Below are positions 18,624 through 30,290 of a stretch of DNA of 64,000 nt, one piece after another. The notes below the pieces were generated by a model that was not told where the DNA came from, made no database searches, and saw only the letters and a program-made list of their open reading frames with translations. The stretch's first letter is position 1. Every line of letters starts with the position of its first letter. The DNA comes from Chitiniphilus eburneus (lineage in GTDB: Bacteria > Pseudomonadota > Gammaproteobacteria > Burkholderiales > Chitinibacteraceae). Made by a program: the position numbers and the translations under genes. Where the stretch lies: the NCBI RefSeq assembly GCF_005048205.1, contig NZ_SUMF01000001.1:1-64000 (forward strand). Reading direction: 5' to 3'.

Positions 18624-19085
18624 CTACTCCTGCCGCATCCGCTGCGGCGCGGGATTGCGGTAGGAAAGATGGAAGTCCAGCGATTCGCGGCCATCGGCCT
18701 TGAACTCGACGAACTGGACGCCAGTGCGGAACAGGCCGAATTCGTTGGAGAGCACGGTGTAGATCACCCGGCTCTTCACCTCGACCACCTTGGGGCGCTG
18801 GCCCGCACTCACGGCCGGGATGGAGATCAGCACCGTCACCTTGTCGGACATCGGCAGGCTGAAATCGGAATGCAGGCTGAAGCCGCCATGGGAGATATCG
18901 AAAGCCCTGCCACGAAAAGACAGCCGTTGCTCGCGCTCTTCGTAAACGATGGCCACCCGCCAGTTCACCAGGAAGCGTGCCTCGTGGCGCTGCTCCGCCC
19001 AATCGGGATCGGCGGCGTCCAGGCCGGGCAGGAAGAGATTGGGCATTCCTTTTTCCATGGGTAAATCCATCGGGCAAGTAGCCAT
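18624..19085 (-). CDS. PilZ-domain c-di-GMP binding protein
   Basis: 153 residues. The PilZ signature is complete: RHEAR (the RxxxR arm) and, about 30 residues on, DISHGG (DxSxxG), followed by beta strands such as VTVLISIPAV and FRTGVQFVEF. It therefore should bind cyclic di-GMP. The start is uncertain: ATG codons at 19085, 19070, 19058 and 19046 are in frame, none with a good ribosome site, and a TATAAT lies at 19089-19094 on the minus strand, which would favour one of the inner starts. Convergent with the MFS gene. Confidence 0.85.
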   Translation of the reverse strand: MATCPMDLPMEKGMPNLFLPGLDAADPDWAEQRHEARFLVNWRVAIVYEEREQRLSFRGRAFDISHGGFSLHSDFSLPMSDKVTVLISIPAVSAGQRPKVVEVKSRVIYTVLSNEFGLFRTGVQFVEFKADGRESLDFHLSYRNPAPQRMRQE

Positions 19086-19329
19086 GCATTATAGGACTGA
19101 CCGCCATGCGCCCGGTGCATGGCAATCGTTCGGCCCACGCGCTATAACCGCATGGGCCCGCCTGCGGTGGGCCGTCCGGCTCACAAAATCCATACATCGT
19201 ACGGCCGGAATCCAACAAACAGAGCAACGCGGTCACCGCCACGCCAAGCCGAATCGAGCCATGAAACCCCGTTCGGGCGCAATTGCCACCGTGCCGAGCC
19301 GCCGCTCACGCGACAAAGAGGGAATCCCC

Positions 19330-20220
19330 ATGCGCGCATTACCTGCCCTGGTGCTGCTGGCCACGCTCGCTCCGCTGGCCCACGCCGAACCCAAACTGTT
19401 TTTCGATGATTTTCAATACACGGATCGCCAGGCGATGGCCGCCAAAGGCTGGATCGTGCGTACCGGGAGTGGCTGGCCCGGCGTGGAAGGCGCGCAATTC
19501 TGGGCCGATGGCGTGCGCGTGATCGCCGATCCGGCTGACAAGAACAACCGTCTGCTGCAATTGCGCGCCGCCACCGACGGCACCGCCAAGGGTACGCGGC
19601 AGGCGCAGTTGTGCCATGCCCGCAAGTACCTGGAAGGCACCTACGCGGCGCGGGTACGGTTTCACGATGCACCCGTGAGCGGGCCGGATGGCGACCCCAT
19701 CGTCGAGACCTTCTATCTGATCAGTCCGCTGAAGGCACCCAAGGACCCCGACTACAGCGAGGCCGATTTCGAGTATCTGCCCAACGGCGGCTGGGGCAGC
19801 AACGGTGCGTATTTCTACGCCACCACCTGGGAGACCTTCATCCCCGCGCCCAATTTCTGGAAGGACAATCAGTACGACCGCGTGGCCGGCAGCCAGGAGG
19901 GCTGGCACACGCTGGTGCTGACCATCGCCGGCCAGCAGGTGAACTATTTCCTCGACGGCAAGCCCTTTGCCCGGCACGGGGGCGATTACTACCCGGAGGT
20001 GCCGATGTCGATCAACTTCAACCTGTGGTTCACCGGCCTGGCTTCGCTCGGTGCCGCACGCCGCGAGTACCAGCAGGAGGTGGACTGGGTCCTGCACGTG
20101 AAGGATGAGATGCTCACACCGGCGCAGGTCAACGAGCAGGTGAAGACGCTGCGCGGCGCGAAGGTGCCGTTCCGCGATACCGTGCCCACGCGCGGCCTGC
20201 CGTCACCCTGCAACTTGTAG
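19330..20220 (+). CDS. Secreted GH16-like glycoside hydrolase or lectin-fold protein
   Basis: 296 residues. Signal peptide 1-18 ending AHA, then a concanavalin-like jelly roll. EADFEY in the middle of the domain has the E-x-D-x-E spacing of the GH16 catalytic strand, with YLPNGGWG after it and the strand pairs VNYFLDGKPF and MSINFNLWFTG typical of that fold. The ATG at 19330 follows AAAGAGGG. It probably acts on an extracellular polysaccharide; the specific substrate is not visible. Monocistronic, 245 bases from the PilZ gene. Confidence 0.7.
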   Translation: MRALPALVLLATLAPLAHAEPKLFFDDFQYTDRQAMAAKGWIVRTGSGWPGVEGAQFWADGVRVIADPADKNNRLLQLRAATDGTAKGTRQAQLCHARKYLEGTYAARVRFHDAPVSGPDGDPIVETFYLISPLKAPKDPDYSEADFEYLPNGGWGSNGAYFYATTWETFIPAPNFWKDNQYDRVAGSQEGWHTLVLTIAGQQVNYFLDGKPFARHGGDYYPEVPMSINFNLWFTGLASLGAARREYQQEVDWVLHVKDEMLTPAQVNEQVKTLRGAKVPFRDTVPTRGLPSPCNL

Positions 20221-20344
20221 CGTTCTGCGGGTCTACCCCGAAAAACAGGACAAACTATCCTGTTGCCGCCGGTTTATCCCATAAATCGGCGGCGGCATAC
20301 TCCAGGCAAAAGTCGCTTCGCGACCCCATCACTGGAGCTTTGCC

Positions 20345-21118
20345 ATGACCCGCCTGCCCACCTTTTTCGTCTCTCACGGTTCGCCGATGCTGGCGCTGGA
20401 TGCCGGCAACGCCGGCAAGGCATGGGCGCAAATCGGCCAGGACCTGCCGCGTCCGCGCGCCGTGCTGATGGTATCCGCCCACTGGCATGCCACCGGCAGC
20501 GCCGTCAGCGCCGTGGCGGAACCGGAAACCATCCATGATTTCGGCGGCTTTCCGCCCGCGTTGTACGCGCTGCAATACCCCGCCCCCGGCGATCCCGCCC
20601 TGGCCCGCGAAGTGTTCCAGGCTCTGACCGATCATGGCTTCACGCCGCGTACGGACCCCGCCCGGGGGCTGGATCATGGTGCCTGGGTGCCGCTGCGCGT
20701 GATGTATCCCAAGGCCGATGTCCCGGTGGTGCAACTGGCGCTGGACATGCGCCAGGGCCCCGCCTGGCATTACCACCTGGGCCAGGCCCTGCGCAGCCTG
20801 CGCGACAGCGGGGTGCTGATCGTCGGCAGCGGCAGCATGACGCACAACCTGCACGATGTTTTTGGGCCCGAACCGGTGTCGCCCGACTATGTGGCGCCAT
20901 TCCAGGACTGGATGCACGGACAACTGGATGCCGGCAACCTGGGTGCGCTGCTCGACTATCGCCGCCACGCGCCGCATGCCGAACGCGCACATCCCAGTGA
21001 GGAACATCTGCTGCCCCTGTTCGTGGCGTTGGGCGCCGCCGAAGGCGAGCGCGTAACCCGGCTGCACGATGAGGTAACGGACCGGGTGCTGGCGATGGAC
21101 GTGTACCGGTTCGGGTAA
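20345..21118 (+). CDS. ygiD: DODA-type extradiol ring-cleavage dioxygenase
   Basis: 257 residues, standard for the 4,5-DOPA dioxygenase/YgiD family (class III extradiol, LigB fold). Signature blocks: FFVSHGSPMLAL at the N-terminus, VSAHWHA, GLDHGAWVPL and GSGSMTHNL, which carry the metal-binding histidines. Cytoplasmic; cleaves catechol-type rings with O2, physiological substrate uncertain. GGAG precedes the ATG. A bidirectional terminator follows and separates it from convergent dnaJ. Confidence 0.9.
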   Translation: MTRLPTFFVSHGSPMLALDAGNAGKAWAQIGQDLPRPRAVLMVSAHWHATGSAVSAVAEPETIHDFGGFPPALYALQYPAPGDPALAREVFQALTDHGFTPRTDPARGLDHGAWVPLRVMYPKADVPVVQLALDMRQGPAWHYHLGQALRSLRDSGVLIVGSGSMTHNLHDVFGPEPVSPDYVAPFQDWMHGQLDAGNLGALLDYRRHAPHAERAHPSEEHLLPLFVALGAAEGERVTRLHDEVTDRVLAMDVYRFG

Positions 21119-21136
21119 CGGCGGCAACCGCAAAGC

Positions 21137-21170
21137 AAAAAGGCTGGACGGAATCGTCCAGCCTTTTTTT
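21137..21170. terminator. Bidirectional terminator between ygiD and dnaJ
   Basis: Perfect nine-base stem GGCTGGACG / CGTCCAGCC with loop GAAT, followed by seven T on the plus strand and preceded by five A (T on the minus strand). It serves the two convergent genes. Confidence 0.92.
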
Positions 21171-21184
21171 GCGGCCATCGCCCC

Positions 21185-22318
21185 TCAGGACGAAAAGAAC
21201 GCCTTCACCTTGTCCATGAAGGACTTGGCGCGCGGGTTGTGTTTTTCCGCATCGCCCTGGCTGATCTCTTCGAACTCCTTCAGCAGCTCCTTCTGGCGAC
21301 TGGTCAGGTTGACCGGCGTTTCCAGCACCACGTGGCACATCAGGTCGCCGGTGATGGCGGTACGTACACCACGGATGCCCTTGCCGCGCAGGCGGAACAC
21401 CTGACCAGTCTGAGTACCAGCCGGGATGCTGATACGCGCCTTGCCTTCCAGCGTGGGAATCTCGATCTCACCCCCCAGCGCGGCGGTTCCGATGCCGATC
21501 GGCATTTCGCAGTGCAGGTCGTTGCCTTCGCGCTCGAATACGCCGTGCGGCTTGAGGTGAACCACCACGAACAGGTCGCCCGGAGGGCCGCCGTTCACGC
21601 CGGGCTCGCCCTCGCCGGACAGGCGGATGCGATCACCCTCGTCCACACCGGCGGGGATTTTCACCGCCAGGGTCTTGGCGGTCTGCACCCGGCCGGTGCC
21701 GTGGCAGGTGCGGCAAGGATCGGGGATGTACTTGCCGCTGCCGTGGCAGGTGGGGCAAGTCTGCTGGATGCTGAAGAAGCCCTGCGATACGCGCACCTGG
21801 CCGTGGCCGTTGCAGGTATGGCAGGTCTTGGCTTCGGTGCCGGGCTTGGCGCCGCTGCCGTGGCAGGTATCGCACTCTTCGTGCGAGGGAATCTTGATCT
21901 GCTTTTCGACGCCGCGCGCGGCTTCTTCCAGCGTGATCTCCATGTTGTAGCGCAGGTCCGCCCCGCGATAGACGTTGGAACGCTGTCCGCCACCGCCCCG
22001 GCCGCCGCCGCCGAAGATATCGCCGAAGATATCGGAGAACGCATCGGCAAAGCCACCGCCGCCAAAGCCGCCGCCGCCCATCCCCGCCTGCGGGTCCACT
22101 CCCGCATGGCCGTACTGGTCGTACGCGGCGCGCTTTTGCGCGTCGGAAAGAATCTCGTAGGCCTCCTTGGCCTCCTTGAATTTTTCCTCGGCTTCCTTGC
22201 TATCCGGATTGCGGTCCGGGTGGTACTTCATTGCCAGTTTGCGATAGGACTTCTTGATGTCTTCGTCGCTGGCATCACGATTGACACCGAGGATGTCGTA
22301 AAAATCTTTTTTGGACAT
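21185..22318 (-). CDS. dnaJ: Chaperone DnaJ
   Basis: 377 residues. J domain 1-70 with the HPD motif in YHPDRNPDS; Gly/Phe-rich linker with runs of GGGGFGGG; four zinc-binding repeats [33 protein letters not shown]-terminal substrate-binding domains. Delivers unfolded clients to DnaK and stimulates its ATPase. It lies downstream of dnaK but is separated from it by a 410-base inserted cassette, so its expression depends on read-through or a promoter not seen. Confidence 0.97.
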   Translation of the reverse strand: MSKKDFYDILGVNRDASDEDIKKSYRKLAMKYHPDRNPDSKEAEEKFKEAKEAYEILSDAQKRAAYDQYGHAGVDPQAGMGGGGFGGGGFADAFSDIFGDIFGGGGRGGGGQRSNVYRGADLRYNMEITLEEAARGVEKQIKIPSHEECDTCHGSGAKPGTEAKTCHTCNGHGQVRVSQGFFSIQQTCPTCHGSGKYIPDPCRTCHGTGRVQTAKTLAVKIPAGVDEGDRIRLSGEGEPGVNGGPPGDLFVVVHLKPHGVFEREGNDLHCEMPIGIGTAALGGEIEIPTLEGKARISIPAGTQTGQVFRLRGKGIRGVRTAITGDLMCHVVLETPVNLTSRQKELLKEFEEISQGDAEKHNPRAKSFMDKVKAFFSS

Positions 22319-22323
22319 TGAGT

Positions 22324-22351
22324 GTGAGGTGTGAGGCGTGAGGTGTGAGGT
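22324..22351 (+). repeat. Left heptamer array, 4 x GTGAGGN
   Basis: Four consecutive 7-base units GTGAGGT, GTGAGGC, GTGAGGT, GTGAGGT, beginning 5 bases upstream of the dnaJ start. Inverted relative to the right array. Confidence 0.9.
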
Positions 22352-22357
22352 GTACCG

Positions 22358-22712
22358 TTATTCGCGCTTGAGCGAGCGAATCAGGCCACTCAACAAACCA
22401 AACACTTCATTCAGACCTTCCTCCAGAGAGTGAGACGGTTGCGCCAGTTCCAGCCGACACGCAAACAAATACTGGGTTTCCAGCTCGCTGAGCGAGCCAC
22501 GCGCGATGCCAAGAAAATGCCCGAATTCCCTTTTGGGTCATCCGGGCGGCACCTTCTGCGATGTTGCTCGGCACGGAAACGGCCGCGCGTCGCATCTGGC
22601 TGGTCAAGTTGAAAGCTTCATCACGCGAGAGCGTGGAGGTGAAGGCGCAGACTGCCTCGACCAGCCGCATGGCCGACTGCCAGGCCAGCAGGTCGTGGTG
22701 TTTACGCCTCAC
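22358..22712 (-). pseudogene. Four-helix-bundle (S23/IVS-type) protein, frameshifted
   Basis: Reads RKHHDLLAWQSAMRL from a GTG start, then MRRAAVSVPSNIAEGAAR, the hallmark of the 23S-rRNA-intervening-sequence four-helix-bundle family. After RMTQK the frame breaks at a run AAAAGGG; removing one G restores the family sequence (EFGHFLGIARGSLSELETQ and onward to SLKRE-stop at 22358). So the gene has a one-base insertion, unless it is a sequencing error or programmed shift. Full-length product would be about 117 residues. Function of the family is unknown. Confidence 0.75.
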
Positions 22713-22729
22713 CCCTCACTCCTCACGTC

Positions 22730-22733
<4 letters not shown>
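22706..22733 (-). repeat. Right heptamer array, inverted 4 x GTGAGGN
   Basis: On the minus strand the units are GTGAGAC (degenerate), GTGAGGA, GTGAGGG, GTGAGGC. The first overlaps the dnaK stop codon and the last supplies the GTG start of the enclosed gene. Confidence 0.88.
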
Positions 22734-24658
<1,925 letters not shown>

Positions 24659-24727
24659 GTCGTTCTGTCCTCTTGTTCCGAGCCGCTGGCGGAGCCGCGG
24701 CGTTGAATTCAAATAACCTTGATGCGC

Positions 24728-24755
24728 AAGTGGGGATGCCGCCCGGGTTTTCAAG
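24728..24755 (-). promoter_or_regulatory. Sigma-32 heat-shock promoter of dnaK
   Basis: Minus strand CTTGAAA, 13-base spacer, then CCCCACTT, against the consensus CTTGAAA-N13-CCCCATNT (one mismatch in the -10). It lies 70 bases before the dnaK ATG. A small hairpin (24758-24775, CCGCCG / CGGCGG) just upstream may lower read-through from grpE. Confidence 0.85.
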
Positions 24756-24794
24756 CACCGCCGTTCATGCGGCGGTAATCCGGCGGCAACATGC

Positions 24795-25328
24795 TTACTG
24801 CGGCGCGGCCACGATCACCATGGCCGGGCGCAGCACGCGGCCTGAGAGCAGGTAGCCCTTTTGCAGCACGCGCACCACGGTGTTCGGCTCCTGCGCCGAC
24901 GGCTCCACCGAGATCGCCTGGTGCAGGTTGGGATCGAGTTTGTCGCCGGCCTGGGGCGCGATGTCGGTCAGCTCGAATTTCTCGAACGCGCTCACCAGCG
25001 CTTTGTGGGTGAGATCGACGCCCATCTTCAGCGCTTCGAAGTTGCCGGATTGGTCCAGCAGCGCCATTTCCATCGCGTCCTTCACCGCCATCAGTTCGCG
25101 GGCGAATTTCTCGACGGCGAAGCGGCGGGCCTTGTCCACTTCCTCGGCGGCGCGGCGGCGGATGTTCTCGCCTTCGGCCTTGGCGTACAACACGTCCTGG
25201 CGTGCCTTGTCCAACTCGGCGGCCACCACGGCCATGCGTTCGTCCTGCGCGGCCTCCGCGTCCTCGAATTGCTGAAGGTCTTGCTGCTGGTTTTCTTGTT
25301 GTTCGTTCAGATCGTTCTGTTCGCTCAT
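24795..25328 (-). CDS. grpE: Nucleotide exchange factor GrpE
   Basis: 177 residues. Acidic/Gln-rich N-terminal tail, long dimerising coiled coil (about 30-85; [21 protein letters not shown]), and the C-terminal beta domain with [10 protein letters not shown] and [21 protein letters not shown], the GrpE signature. It releases ADP from DnaK. The ATG at 25328 gives the usual length; upstream in-frame codons to 25451 overlap the promoter and repeat region. Confidence 0.95.
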   Translation of the reverse strand: MSEQNDLNEQQENQQQDLQQFEDAEAAQDERMAVVAAELDKARQDVLYAKAEGENIRRRAAEEVDKARRFAVEKFARELMAVKDAMEMALLDQSGNFEALKMGVDLTHKALVSAFEKFELTDIAPQAGDKLDPNLHQAISVEPSAQEPNTVVRVLQKGYLLSGRVLRPAMVIVAAPQ

Positions 25329-25366
25329 AACCTTGCCACTCCGTTCCAGATTCATTGCTGTGCCCA

Positions 25367-25394
25367 AGATGGGCGCGGGGCGGCACATTTCAAG
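25367..25394 (-). promoter_or_regulatory. Sigma-32 heat-shock promoter of grpE
   Basis: Minus strand CTTGAAA, about 13-base spacer, then GCCCATCT, one base from the -10 consensus CCCCATNT. It is 39 bases from the grpE ATG. Its -35 element abuts the first copy of the 138-base tandem repeat. Confidence 0.85.
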
Positions 25395-25396
25395 GG

Positions 25397-25809
25397 CCTG
25401 GCCCGGGTGGCAGGCCATGATGGTGCGCAAGTCGAAGCAGGCTCCCGGCAAGGCCGGGCGCTACATGGCCAATGGTACGCACGCAGCGGCCCTTCCCTGT
25501 TTGAATCCACTTCCTACCCTCGCCGCCGCGAGGCCCTGGCCCGGGTGGCAGGCCACGATGGTGCGCAAGTCGAAGCAGGCTCCCGGCAAGGCCGGGCGCT
25601 ACATGGTCAATGGTACGCACGCAGCAGCCCTTCCCTGTTGGAATCCACTCCCTACCCTCGCCGCCGCGAGGCCCTGGCCCGGGTGGCAGGCTACGATGGT
25701 GCGCAAGTCGAAGCAGGCCCCCGGCAAAGCCGGGCGCTACAGGTCAATGGTATGCACGTAGCGGCCCTTCCCTGTTTGAATCCACTCCCTACCCTCGCCG
25801 CCGCGAGGG
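25397..25809. repeat. Three tandem 138-base repeats between grpE and aceA
   Basis: Copies begin at 25397, 25535 and 25673 with the same CCTGGCCCGGGTGGCAGG. The period is 138, with the last copy one base shorter. Copies 1 and 2 differ at a handful of positions; copy 3 is more diverged. Each contains two palindromes, CCCGGC-AAG-GCCGGG and CCTCGC-CGCC-GCGAGG. Because 138 is a multiple of three and GC is high, several frames stay open through the array, but no frame has a start with a ribosome site or known motif. This fills most of the 659-base gap between grpE and aceA. Confidence 0.95.
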
Positions 25810-25987
25810 GCTGCGCTGTGCCGTTCGGCAATCAAACATCGCGCTAGGTGCATTCCCCAACTTGTAGTCATCTTCGCGCAACTACATTGTTATGGTGCGA
25901 CGCCGCATTGTGTTGCGGTGCACGGAGGCCAGCTTGCCTCGATCGAACAACCCGGCCTCAAGGCCAGCTTTTTTGCGGGAGAAAGCC

Positions 25988-27268
25988 ATGACCACGCGGG
26001 AACAACGCATTGCACAAATCGAACAGGACTGGCGCGAGAATCCGCGCTGGAAAGGTATAGAGCGCGCTTATACGGCAGCGGATGTTGAAAGGCTGCGGGG
26101 AACACTACACATCGAGCACACCCTGGCACGTCGTGGCGCCGAGAAGCTGTGGACCCTGATGCACGAGCAGCCGTATGTCCACGCGCTGGGCGCGCTGACC
26201 GGCAACCAGGCCATGCAGCAGGTAAAGGCCGGGCTGAAGGCCATCTATCTGTCGGGCTGGCAGGTGGCGGCGGATGCCAATATCGCCGGCGAGATGTATC
26301 CGGACCAATCGTTGTATCCGGCCAATTCGGTGCCGGCGGTGGTTCGCCGCATCAACAACACCTTCCAGCGTGCCGATCAGATCAGCCACGCCGAGGGTGA
26401 CGACAGCATCGATTACTACGCCCCCATCGTGGCCGATGCCGAAGCCGGCTTCGGCGGCGTGCTCAATGCTTTCGAGCTGATGAAGGGCATGATCGAAGCC
26501 GGTGCCGCCGGTGTGCACTTCGAGGACCAGCTCGCCAGCGTGAAGAAGTGTGGCCACATGGGCGGCAAGGTGCTGGTGCCCACCCGCGAGGCAGTGGAAA
26601 AGCTGGTGGCCGCGCGCTTGGCCGCCGACGTGCTGGGCGTGCCGACCATCCTGGTCGCCCGTACCGACGCCGAGGCCGCCGACCTGCTGACCAGTGACGT
26701 GGACGCCAACGACCGTCCGTTCTGCACCGGCGAGCGTACCCCCGAAGGCTTCTATCGCACGAAGCCAGGCCTGGAGCAGGCCATCAGCCGCGGCCTGGCC
26801 TACGCACCGTACGCCGATCTGATCTGGTGCGAGACCGGTAAGCCGGACCTGGAGTATGCGCGCAAGTTCGCCGAGGCGATCCACGCCAAGTTCCCCGGCA
26901 AGATGCTGGCCTATAACTGCTCGCCGAGCTTCAACTGGAAAAAGAACCTGGACGACGCCACTATCGCGCGTTTCCAGAAGGAACTGGGTGCGCTGGGCTA
27001 CAAGTTTCAGTTCATTACGCTGGCCGGCTTCCACGCCCTCAACTACGGCATGTTCAACCTGGCCCACGGCTATGCCCGTGCGGGCATGACTGCCTTCGTC
27101 GAGTTGCAACAGGCCGAGTTCGCCGCCGCCGAGCGTGGTTTCACCGCAGTGAAACACCAACGCGAAGTGGGCACCGGGTACTTCGATGCGGTAACGCAGA
27201 CGATCCAGCAAGGCCAGTCGAGCACCACGGCGCTGACCGGCTCGACCGAGGAAGAGCAGTTCCACTGA
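25988..27268 (+). CDS. aceA: Isocitrate lyase
   Basis: 426 residues. Catalytic signature K186-K-C188-G-H-MGGK; substrate/metal motifs in ADAEAGFGG and [17 protein letters not shown] is the second active-site segment. Cleaves isocitrate to glyoxylate and succinate. ATG at 25988 follows GGGAGAAAGCC. It is followed 453 bases later by aceB in the same direction, so the window carries a full glyoxylate shunt for growth on acetate or fatty acids. Confidence 0.97.
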   Translation: MTTREQRIAQIEQDWRENPRWKGIERAYTAADVERLRGTLHIEHTLARRGAEKLWTLMHEQPYVHALGALTGNQAMQQVKAGLKAIYLSGWQVAADANIAGEMYPDQSLYPANSVPAVVRRINNTFQRADQISHAEGDDSIDYYAPIVADAEAGFGGVLNAFELMKGMIEAGAAGVHFEDQLASVKKCGHMGGKVLVPTREAVEKLVAARLAADVLGVPTILVARTDAEAADLLTSDVDANDRPFCTGERTPEGFYRTKPGLEQAISRGLAYAPYADLIWCETGKPDLEYARKFAEAIHAKFPGKMLAYNCSPSFNWKKNLDDATIARFQKELGALGYKFQFITLAGFHALNYGMFNLAHGYARAGMTAFVELQQAEFAAAERGFTAVKHQREVGTGYFDAVTQTIQQGQSSTTALTGSTEEEQFH

Positions 27269-27721
27269 GCCGCTAACGAAACCTTCCTGGCGGCGGCGCG
27301 CAAACTTGCCGTACTACACGTCCTGTCTACGTTTCGCGCTTCTTGCCAGGACCGCTTCGCTGGGTTTTGCTAGCAGCTCTTGAGTTCCAGGTAGTACCGT
27401 CCCAGGCGGTGCGACACGGCCCACCCGCAAGCCGGGCCGCGCCGCCTGGGGCGTGGAAGGCATCCACTCCATCGGATGGCCTTCCCGGCTGTACCCGATG
27501 TGGCGAGCGATCCGACGGCATATCCCGCGTCCGTCGCGTGGATCGTTCGCCACCTGTTCCCGCCATGAGAGGGAGCGCCGACGCCGTATCTCCCGGCGTC
27601 GGCAGCCGCAGTAAACGCCGCAGGCAAGAATGGCCCGCGCCAGCCGCCAAAGCGCGGCTGCCCTAATATTCCTAGCGATGCGCGCCCCGTATGGCGTGTC
27701 GCCATTATCCAGGAGACCACT
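27269..27721. other. Intergenic space between aceA and aceB with one strong hairpin
   Basis: No gene could be supported here on either strand. It contains a perfect ten-base stem GCCGACGCCG / CGGCGTCGGC (27577-27603) with a seven-base loop and no T run. The aceB promoter is expected near the right end (27660-27715), which is more AT-rich. Confidence 0.5.
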
Positions 27722-29314
27722 ATGACGCTGTCCCCCGGCATCGAACTGAACGCTGAAATCACCTCCGAATTCGCCGAGATCCTCACCCCCGATGCGCTGG
27801 CCTTCGTTGCCATGCTGCACCGCCGCTTCGAAGCACGCCGCCAGGAACTGCTGGCCGCCCGCGTGCGCCGCCAGACCGAGCTGGACGCTGGCCGCCGCCC
27901 CGACTTTCTGCCCGAGACCCAGGCCGTGCGCGACGGCGACTGGCGCATCGCGCCGGTGCCGGCCGACCTGGCGCTGCGCCGGGTGGAGATCACCGGGCCG
28001 GTCGAGCGCAAGATGATCATCAATGCGCTCAATTCCGGTGCCGACAGCTATATGACGGATTTCGAGGATTCGAACACGCCCAACTGGTCGAACCAGATCC
28101 AGGGGCAGATCAACCTCAAGCAGGCGATCCGCCGCACCCTTTCCTTTCGCAACGAAGCCGGCAAGGAGTACCGCCTGAACGACAAGGTGGCGACGCTGGT
28201 GGTGCGTCCGCGCGGCTGGCACCTGGACGAGAAGCACGTCACCGTCGATGGCACGCGCGTGTCGGGCGGCATCTTCGACTTCGCGCTGTTCCTGTTCCAC
28301 AACGCCAAGGAGCTGCTGGCACGGGGCAGCGGCCCGTATTTCTACCTGCCCAAGATGGAAAGCCATCTGGAAGCGCGGCTTTGGAACGACATTTTCGTCG
28401 CGGCGCAGCACGAGTTGGGTATCCCTCAGGGCACGATCAAGGCCACGGTTCTGATCGAGACCATCCTCGCCGCGTTCGAGATGGAAGAAATCCTCTACGA
28501 GTTGCGCGAGCACTCGGCCGGGCTGAACGCGGGGCGCTGGGATTACATCTTCAGTTGCATCAAGAAGTTCAAGACCGATCGCGATTTCTGCCTGGCCAAC
28601 CGCGCCCAGATCACCATGACCGTGCCATTCATGCGCGCCTACGCGCTGAATCTGGTCAAGGCGTGCCATAAGCGCGGCGCCCCCGCCATCGGCGGCATGA
28701 GCGCGCTGATTCCGATCAAGAACGATGCCGAGGCCAACGACAAGGCGATGGCCGCGGTGCGCGCCGACAAGACCCGCGACGCCAACGATGGCTTCGATGG
28801 CGGCTGGGTGGCGCACCCCGGGCTGGTGCCGATCGCGATGGAGGAATGGCTGAAGGTGCTGGGCGACGCGCCCAACCAGTTCGGCAAGCAGCGCGACGAC
28901 GTGACCACCCGCGCCGCCGATCTGCTGGATTTCCAGCCCGAGCAGCCGATCACCGAGGCCGGTCTGCGGATGAACATCGACGTCGGCATCCAGTACCTGG
29001 GCTCGTGGCTGGCCGGCAACGGCTGCGTGCCGATCCACAATCTGATGGAGGATGCCGCCACCGCCGAAATCAGCCGCAGTCAGGTGTGGCAATGGATCCG
29101 CTCGCCCAAGGGGGTGCTGGACGATGGCCGCAAGGTCACCGCCGAGATGGTGCGCGGCATGATCCCGCAGGTGCTCGACGCGATCCGCGCCGAACACGGC
29201 GACGACACCTTCAACCGCGTGCCATATACCCAGGCGGCACAGATTTTCGAGCAGATGAGCACCAGCGAGGATTTTGCCGAGTTCCTCACGCTGCCGCTGT
29301 ACGAGAAGATCTGA
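27722..29314 (+). CDS. aceB: Malate synthase A
   Basis: 530 residues, the usual length for the short MSA isoform. Recognisable blocks: [49 protein letters not shown] and the signature [11 protein letters not shown]; the C-terminal part has [14 protein letters not shown]-like sequence with the catalytic Asp ([13 protein letters not shown]). Condenses glyoxylate with acetyl-CoA to malate. Ends at a strong terminator. Confidence 0.97.
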   Translation: MTLSPGIELNAEITSEFAEILTPDALAFVAMLHRRFEARRQELLAARVRRQTELDAGRRPDFLPETQAVRDGDWRIAPVPADLALRRVEITGPVERKMIINALNSGADSYMTDFEDSNTPNWSNQIQGQINLKQAIRRTLSFRNEAGKEYRLNDKVATLVVRPRGWHLDEKHVTVDGTRVSGGIFDFALFLFHNAKELLARGSGPYFYLPKMESHLEARLWNDIFVAAQHELGIPQGTIKATVLIETILAAFEMEEILYELREHSAGLNAGRWDYIFSCIKKFKTDRDFCLANRAQITMTVPFMRAYALNLVKACHKRGAPAIGGMSALIPIKNDAEANDKAMAAVRADKTRDANDGFDGGWVAHPGLVPIAMEEWLKVLGDAPNQFGKQRDDVTTRAADLLDFQPEQPITEAGLRMNIDVGIQYLGSWLAGNGCVPIHNLMEDAATAEISRSQVWQWIRSPKGVLDDGRKVTAEMVRGMIPQVLDAIRAEHGDDTFNRVPYTQAAQIFEQMSTSEDFAEFLTLPLYEKI

Positions 29315-29332
29315 TCGCCACCGGCATCACGG

Positions 29333-29360
29333 AACGGCGCCTTTCGGGGCGCCGTTTTTC
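29333..29360. terminator. Terminator after aceB
   Basis: Nine-base stem AACGGCGCC / GGCGCCGTT, loop TTTCGG, followed by TTTC. It lies between convergent aceB and the bestrophin-like gene and could serve both. Confidence 0.85.
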
Positions 29361-29366
29361 ATGGCG

Positions 29367-30290
29367 TCAGGTCAGAATGTACTGCGCATCCGGCTGCAAC
29401 GGCGGCGGCAGTTGCGGCGCGTCGGTCATTTCCAGCAGCGTTCGCTCCACCGTGCGGCAGATCGCGTCGAGCGCCAGATCGTTGGGCTCGGTGCCGAACG
29501 GCGTTTCCAGCTCGCCGGCGATGGATTCCAGCGCCATGAAGGTATAGGCGACGAACACCGAGATCAGCGGTGTCAGCAGGCCGATGCTGTCGACCAGGCC
29601 CAGCGGCAACAGCGAACAATAAAGGTAGATGGTCCGGTGCAACAGCACGCTGTAGGCATAGGGCAGCGGCGTGCTGGCGATGCGTTCGCAACTGCCCAGG
29701 ATGTCGGAGAGTCGATCCAGGTTGGCATCCAGCGACTGCCACAGGATCTCGCTCAGGCGCCCGGCGGCGCGTTCCTCCGCCAGCCACAGCCCCAGTTCGC
29801 GCAGCAGCATTGCCGGCACGAACTGTGCTGTCATCAGCCGTGCCGCCACGGGTGCGGGCAGCAGGCGCGCCAGGTCCGCCGCCGGATCGGTCTGGCGCAA
29901 CTGGTGCTTGAGCGCGAAGGCGAACGCCTGCAACAGCGCGGCGAAGTGGACGATGCGCACGTCGTCCGGCGCGCGGCCGGTCATGGCGATGGCCTGCCGC
30001 AAGAGCGAGCGGGTATGAACCATCACACCGCCGCACAGCTTGCGCGCCTCCCAGAAGCGGTCGTAGCTGGTGTTGTTGCGAAAACCCAGGAAGATTGCCA
30101 GCGCGATCCCCATCAGGCTGAACGGCCCGATCGACAGATGCAGGCCGAAGCCCTCGAACCAGCCGTGCAACGCCACCACCAGCAACGCGAAGGCCAGGTT
30201 CAGCCCCAGACGCGGCAGGATGGACGACAGCACCGAGCCACGCCAGGTGAAAACCATGAACAACCAGTGTTGCGGCGGGCGGACGATCAT
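29367..30290 (-). CDS. Bestrophin-like ion channel (UPF0187/YneE type)
   Basis: 307 residues. N-terminal MIVRPPQHWLF followed by a first TM, then the family's most conserved segment, FLGFRNNTSYDRFWEARKLWG-like (here FRNNTSYDRFWEARKLCGG). Further helices occur at about 225-260 (PLGLVDSIGLLTPLISVF) with the downstream GELETPFGTEPNDLAL acidic cluster. Bacterial homologues are pentameric inner-membrane channels, some cation-selective. Monocistronic. Confidence 0.88.
   Translation of the reverse strand: MIVRPPQHWLFMVFTWRGSVLSSILPRLGLNLAFALLVVALHGWFEGFGLHLSIGPFSLMGIALAIFLGFRNNTSYDRFWEARKLCGGVMVHTRSLLRQAIAMTGRAPDDVRIVHFAALLQAFAFALKHQLRQTDPAADLARLLPAPVAARLMTAQFVPAMLLRELGLWLAEERAAGRLSEILWQSLDANLDRLSDILGSCERIASTPLPYAYSVLLHRTIYLYCSLLPLGLVDSIGLLTPLISVFVAYTFMALESIAGELETPFGTEPNDLALDAICRTVERTLLEMTDAPQLPPPLQPDAQYILT

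Noticed and set aside
25397-25809. CRISPR array
   Set aside because: The whole 138-base unit is repeated without unique spacers.
25333-25847. Repeat protein encoded by the 138-base array (46-residue units)
   Set aside because: Several frames on both strands are open simply because the unit is divisible by three and GC-rich; no start site or domain supports any of them.
27314-29197. 627-codon open frame opposite aceB
   Set aside because: Antisense shadow; the plus strand encodes an unmistakable malate synthase.
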